Assembly: GCA_964625745.1 (NCBI GenBank)
Contig: CAZVCJ010000055.1
Coordinates: 1-23,323 of the forward strand
DNA: 23,323 nt
Direction of reading: 5' to 3'
Source of the DNA: CAZVCJ01 sp964625745
GTDB lineage: Bacteria > Chloroflexota > Anaerolineae > VGOG01
In this document: positions 21,517 to 23,323 of the stretch, piece after piece
Layout of the letters: each line of letters begins with the position of its first letter
How positions within the stretch are numbered: the first letter of the stretch is position 1
Made by a program: the position numbers and the translations under genes
The notes under the pieces: generated by a model
Told to the model about the DNA's origin: nothing
Seen by the model: only the letters and a program-made list of their open reading frames with translations
Database searches by the model: none

Positions 21517-21565
21517 AGGTTGTAGGTTGTAGCAGGTAGGTTGTAGCTACTTGCTACCATCTACC
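21517..21565. repeat. Heptanucleotide array at the end of the ATPase gene
   Basis: Seven units in register: AGGTTGT, AGGTTGT, AGCAGGT, AGGTTGT, AGCTACT, TGCTACC, ATCTACC. It overlaps the last six codons and the TAG (21547-21549) of the ATPase gene. Confidence 0.7.
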
Positions 21566-23121
21566 TGCTCCTTGGAGAGGGAGGGGCGCAAACCCGCCAT
21601 CATGGCCCCCACGGCCTCCCTTTTGGCCTTCTCCCCCGGAATGATGCCCATGAACTTTCCCTCGTAGATCGGCGCCACCCAATCGCTCAACGACAAGATC
21701 TCATCGAGATCCTCGGAGATGAGGAGAATAGCGGCTTTTTCCTTCTTTGCCTCCATGAGCTTGTTCCGAACGAACTCCGTCGCCCCGACATCAAGTCCTT
21801 GGGTTGGTAGATTGGCGATCAGAAGCCGCGGCTTGCGGGAGAGCACACGCGCCAGGATGAGTCTCTGGAGATTTCCGCCGGATAGACACTTGGCCTTCGT
21901 GTCCAGGCTCGGAGCCGCCACATCGTACTCGGAGACGATTCTTTCGGTAAGCTTCCGTATCTTCCCGTAGTCCAGGATCCCTCGCCGGCAAAAATCATCA
22001 TCGAAATAGGAGTTCATGGCGACATTCTCCACCAGGGAGAAATCACCGATTGAACCCACTTCCATGCGTTCGCAGGGAATGTATCCTAGACCCATCTTCC
22101 ATCTTTCCAGGACAGAGGATGTCGTGATGTCTTTCCCCTTAAAAAGCACCTGCCCCCCCTCCGGCTTTCGAAGACCAGCCAGAACCTCAGCGAGCTCGTG
22201 TTGTCCGTTACCGGAAACTCCAGCTATGCCCAAAATCTCGCCTTCACGTATGGTAAACGAGACGCCGTCCAAAGCACGAAAGCCTTTATCGTTGAAGGCG
22301 GAAAGGTATTCCACTTGGAGTATGGGTGCCCCCTTCTCTACCTTAGCTCTCTCTATCCTGAAGATGACCTCTCTTCCCACCATTCTCTTAGCCAGGCTCT
22401 GCTCCGTTGCGTGCCCCGTTTCCAGGCGGGCGGTGACTTTTCCACGCCTCAGAACCGTCACCCTGTCGCTTATGGCCAGCACGATGGGGAGCTTATGGGT
22501 GATGAACGGGACGATGGCCAGTTCATCTCTAGCCATGGCTTCGATGGATGTCAGGAGCTTCTTCGTTTCGGGGGGCGTCAGCGCGGAAGTCGGCTCGTCG
22601 AAGATGAGCACCTTGGCCCCGCGATAGAGGGTCTTCAGGATCTCCACCACCTGCTTTTCCCCTTCTGAAAGCTGCCAGACTTTCGCCCTGAGGGCGACGT
22701 TGAATCCGTATCTCTCGCAGAGCTCCTGTATCTCCTCCTCCGCTCTCCTCAGGTTCAGAATTCTCCCTGCCTTCGGGTGCCCGAGGATGATATTTTCGAT
22801 CGCTGTGTGAGCGGGCACCAGTTTGCGGTGTTGATGAACCATCCCTATCCCCAGATCAATGGCGTCCAGAGGTGATCTGAAATGGACCCTTTCGCCGCCC
22901 ATGTAGATGTCGCCTTCGTCGGGTTGCAGTAGCCCGAACAGGATATTCATCAAGGTGGTTTTCCCGGCGCCGTTCTCCCCGAGGATGGCGTGAATCTCGC
23001 CCGCTCTTATCTCGAAGTCTATGCCGTCATTGGCGACGACCCCGGGAAATCTCTTGGTGATTCCCCGCGCTTCCAGGACCGTCTCTCCGCGTTTTATCCC
23101 TTCCAGGAGCCCTTTTTGCAT
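21547..23121 (-). CDS. ABC importer ATPase with two ATP-binding halves (nucleoside/BMP type)
   Basis: A 524-residue fused double ATPase. The first half has GENGAGKT (48-55), Q-loop Q96, signature LSEGE (150-154) and Walker B LIFDEPTSAL (171-180). The second half has a degenerate Walker A, GVSGNGQHE (300-308, without the usual lysine), with LSGGN (412-416) and LLIANLPTQGLD; this asymmetry is normal for sugar and nucleoside importers of this class. It powers the two permeases encoded next. The expected lipoprotein substrate-binding protein is not in the window and is likely upstream, past 23323. The ribosome site before 23121 is weak. The last codons are formed by a heptamer array. Confidence 0.92.
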   Translation of the reverse strand: MQKGLLEGIKRGETVLEARGITKRFPGVVANDGIDFEIRAGEIHAILGENGAGKTTLMNILFGLLQPDEGDIYMGGERVHFRSPLDAIDLGIGMVHQHRKLVPAHTAIENIILGHPKAGRILNLRRAEEEIQELCERYGFNVALRAKVWQLSEGEKQVVEILKTLYRGAKVLIFDEPTSALTPPETKKLLTSIEAMARDELAIVPFITHKLPIVLAISDRVTVLRRGKVTARLETGHATEQSLAKRMVGREVIFRIERAKVEKGAPILQVEYLSAFNDKGFRALDGVSFTIREGEILGIAGVSGNGQHELAEVLAGLRKPEGGQVLFKGKDITTSSVLERWKMGLGYIPCERMEVGSIGDFSLVENVAMNSYFDDDFCRRGILDYGKIRKLTERIVSEYDVAAPSLDTKAKCLSGGNLQRLILARVLSRKPRLLIANLPTQGLDVGATEFVRNKLMEAKKEKAAILLISEDLDEILSLSDWVAPIYEGKFMGIIPGEKAKREAVGAMMAGLRPSLSKEQVDGSK

Positions 23122-23158
23122 CTGTCTCTCTTCTCACCCACCAAAATACAGCACAAAT

Positions 23159-23205
23159 TGAGGCTCCCTCCTTTTGGGAGTTTTCCCCTCAAGATGGGAG
23201 CCTCA
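23159..23205 (-). terminator. Hairpin ahead of the importer ATPase
   Basis: Ten-base-pair arms TGAGGCTCCC (23159-23168) and GGGAGCCTCA (23196-23205) enclosing a second small hairpin (CTCCCAAAAGGAG on the minus strand). It lies 38 bp before the ATPase start. It may be the terminator or attenuator of an upstream binding-protein gene; the T-rich stretch after it is poor (AATTTGTGCTGTATTTTGG). Confidence 0.5.
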
Positions 23206-23211
23206 TGCCTC

Positions 23212-23292
23212 TGTCATTGCGAGCTGCTCCATAGCGCAGTCGTGCTACTCGTTGGGTAAGAAACCTGCCAGCGCCGGCCGAGTAGGAGCGAA
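23212..23292. repeat. GTCATTGCGAG / GAGCGAAGCGA dispersed repeat
   Basis: The segment starts GTCATTGCGAGCTGCTCC and contains AGGAGCGAAGCGACG near 23284. Such paired words are typical of a dispersed intergenic repeat common in many bacterial genomes. No coding sequence is seen in the last 200 bases. Confidence 0.5.
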
Positions 23293-23323
23293 GCGACGTA
23301 TCGAGGCCAAGCGGGTTATGCAG

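Noticed and set aside
23159..23292. CRISPR-like or tRNA signal near the right edge
   Set aside because: Only one hairpin and two dispersed-repeat words; no regular repeat-spacer pattern and no T-loop.

Overview
The window looks like part of a bacterial chromosome with moderate to high GC and a dense, almost wholly minus-strand gene layout. Gene content suggests an anaerobic or facultative environmental bacterium: a three-subunit molybdenum hydroxylase, a BMP/nucleoside-type ABC importer, a ROK sugar kinase and many DUF433/DUF5615/PIN toxin-antitoxin parts. The mix, with many short dispersed intergenic repeats, is what I would expect of a Chloroflexota (Anaerolineae-like) genome, but that is an inference from style, not a marker-based assignment. 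No rRNA, tRNA, CRISPR array or transposase was seen.

Left third (1-8590), an accessory and defence-like island. An operon runs leftward: an AlbA_2/GHKL ATP-binding protein (3552-4829), overlapping by ATGA a large helicase-nuclease of the type III restriction Res kind (679-3555), then a small gene interrupted by an in-frame TGA (190-657). No methyltransferase is present. Next to it is a compact antitoxin-toxin-antitoxin cassette (DUF433, DUF5615 PIN-like, DUF433; 5259-6180), all joined by ATGA overlaps. Both modules are bracketed by three same-direction copies of a small unknown gene (truncated 45-137, intact 5023-5232, stop-loss extended 6204-6512). A UvrD-type helicase (6719-8590) follows.

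Middle (8591-14166), units punctuated by a repeat. Four copies of a repeat of about 80-140 bp (8794, 9667, 12059, 14006) each hold a GC-rich hairpin just after a minus-strand stop codon, followed by a conserved TTGCRT-17-TATAAT promoter pointing at the next gene. They separate the UvrD helicase, a two-TM protein, an SMC/Rad50-like ATPase with a small chimeric upstream ORF, a PIN-toxin/partner/ROK fructokinase operon and the hydroxylase locus. A 63-bp duplicate of the 3' end of the two-TM gene has been placed ahead of the ATPase operon and seems to supply its start signal.

Right part (14167-23323), metabolism. A molybdenum hydroxylase (FAD, 2Fe-2S and Mo subunits) is split by a plus-strand insertion. 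The insertion holds a strong promoter, a folded RNA of about 90 nt ending in a terminator, a second promoter and a small gene. Upstream lie an alpha/beta hydrolase and an ABC importer (two permeases and a fused double ATPase) of the purine-nucleoside/BMP family; its binding protein would lie beyond the right edge. Purine or nucleoside uptake plus a purine-type hydroxylase is a reasonable but unproven link. Degenerate heptanucleotide arrays sit at the 3' ends of three genes here.
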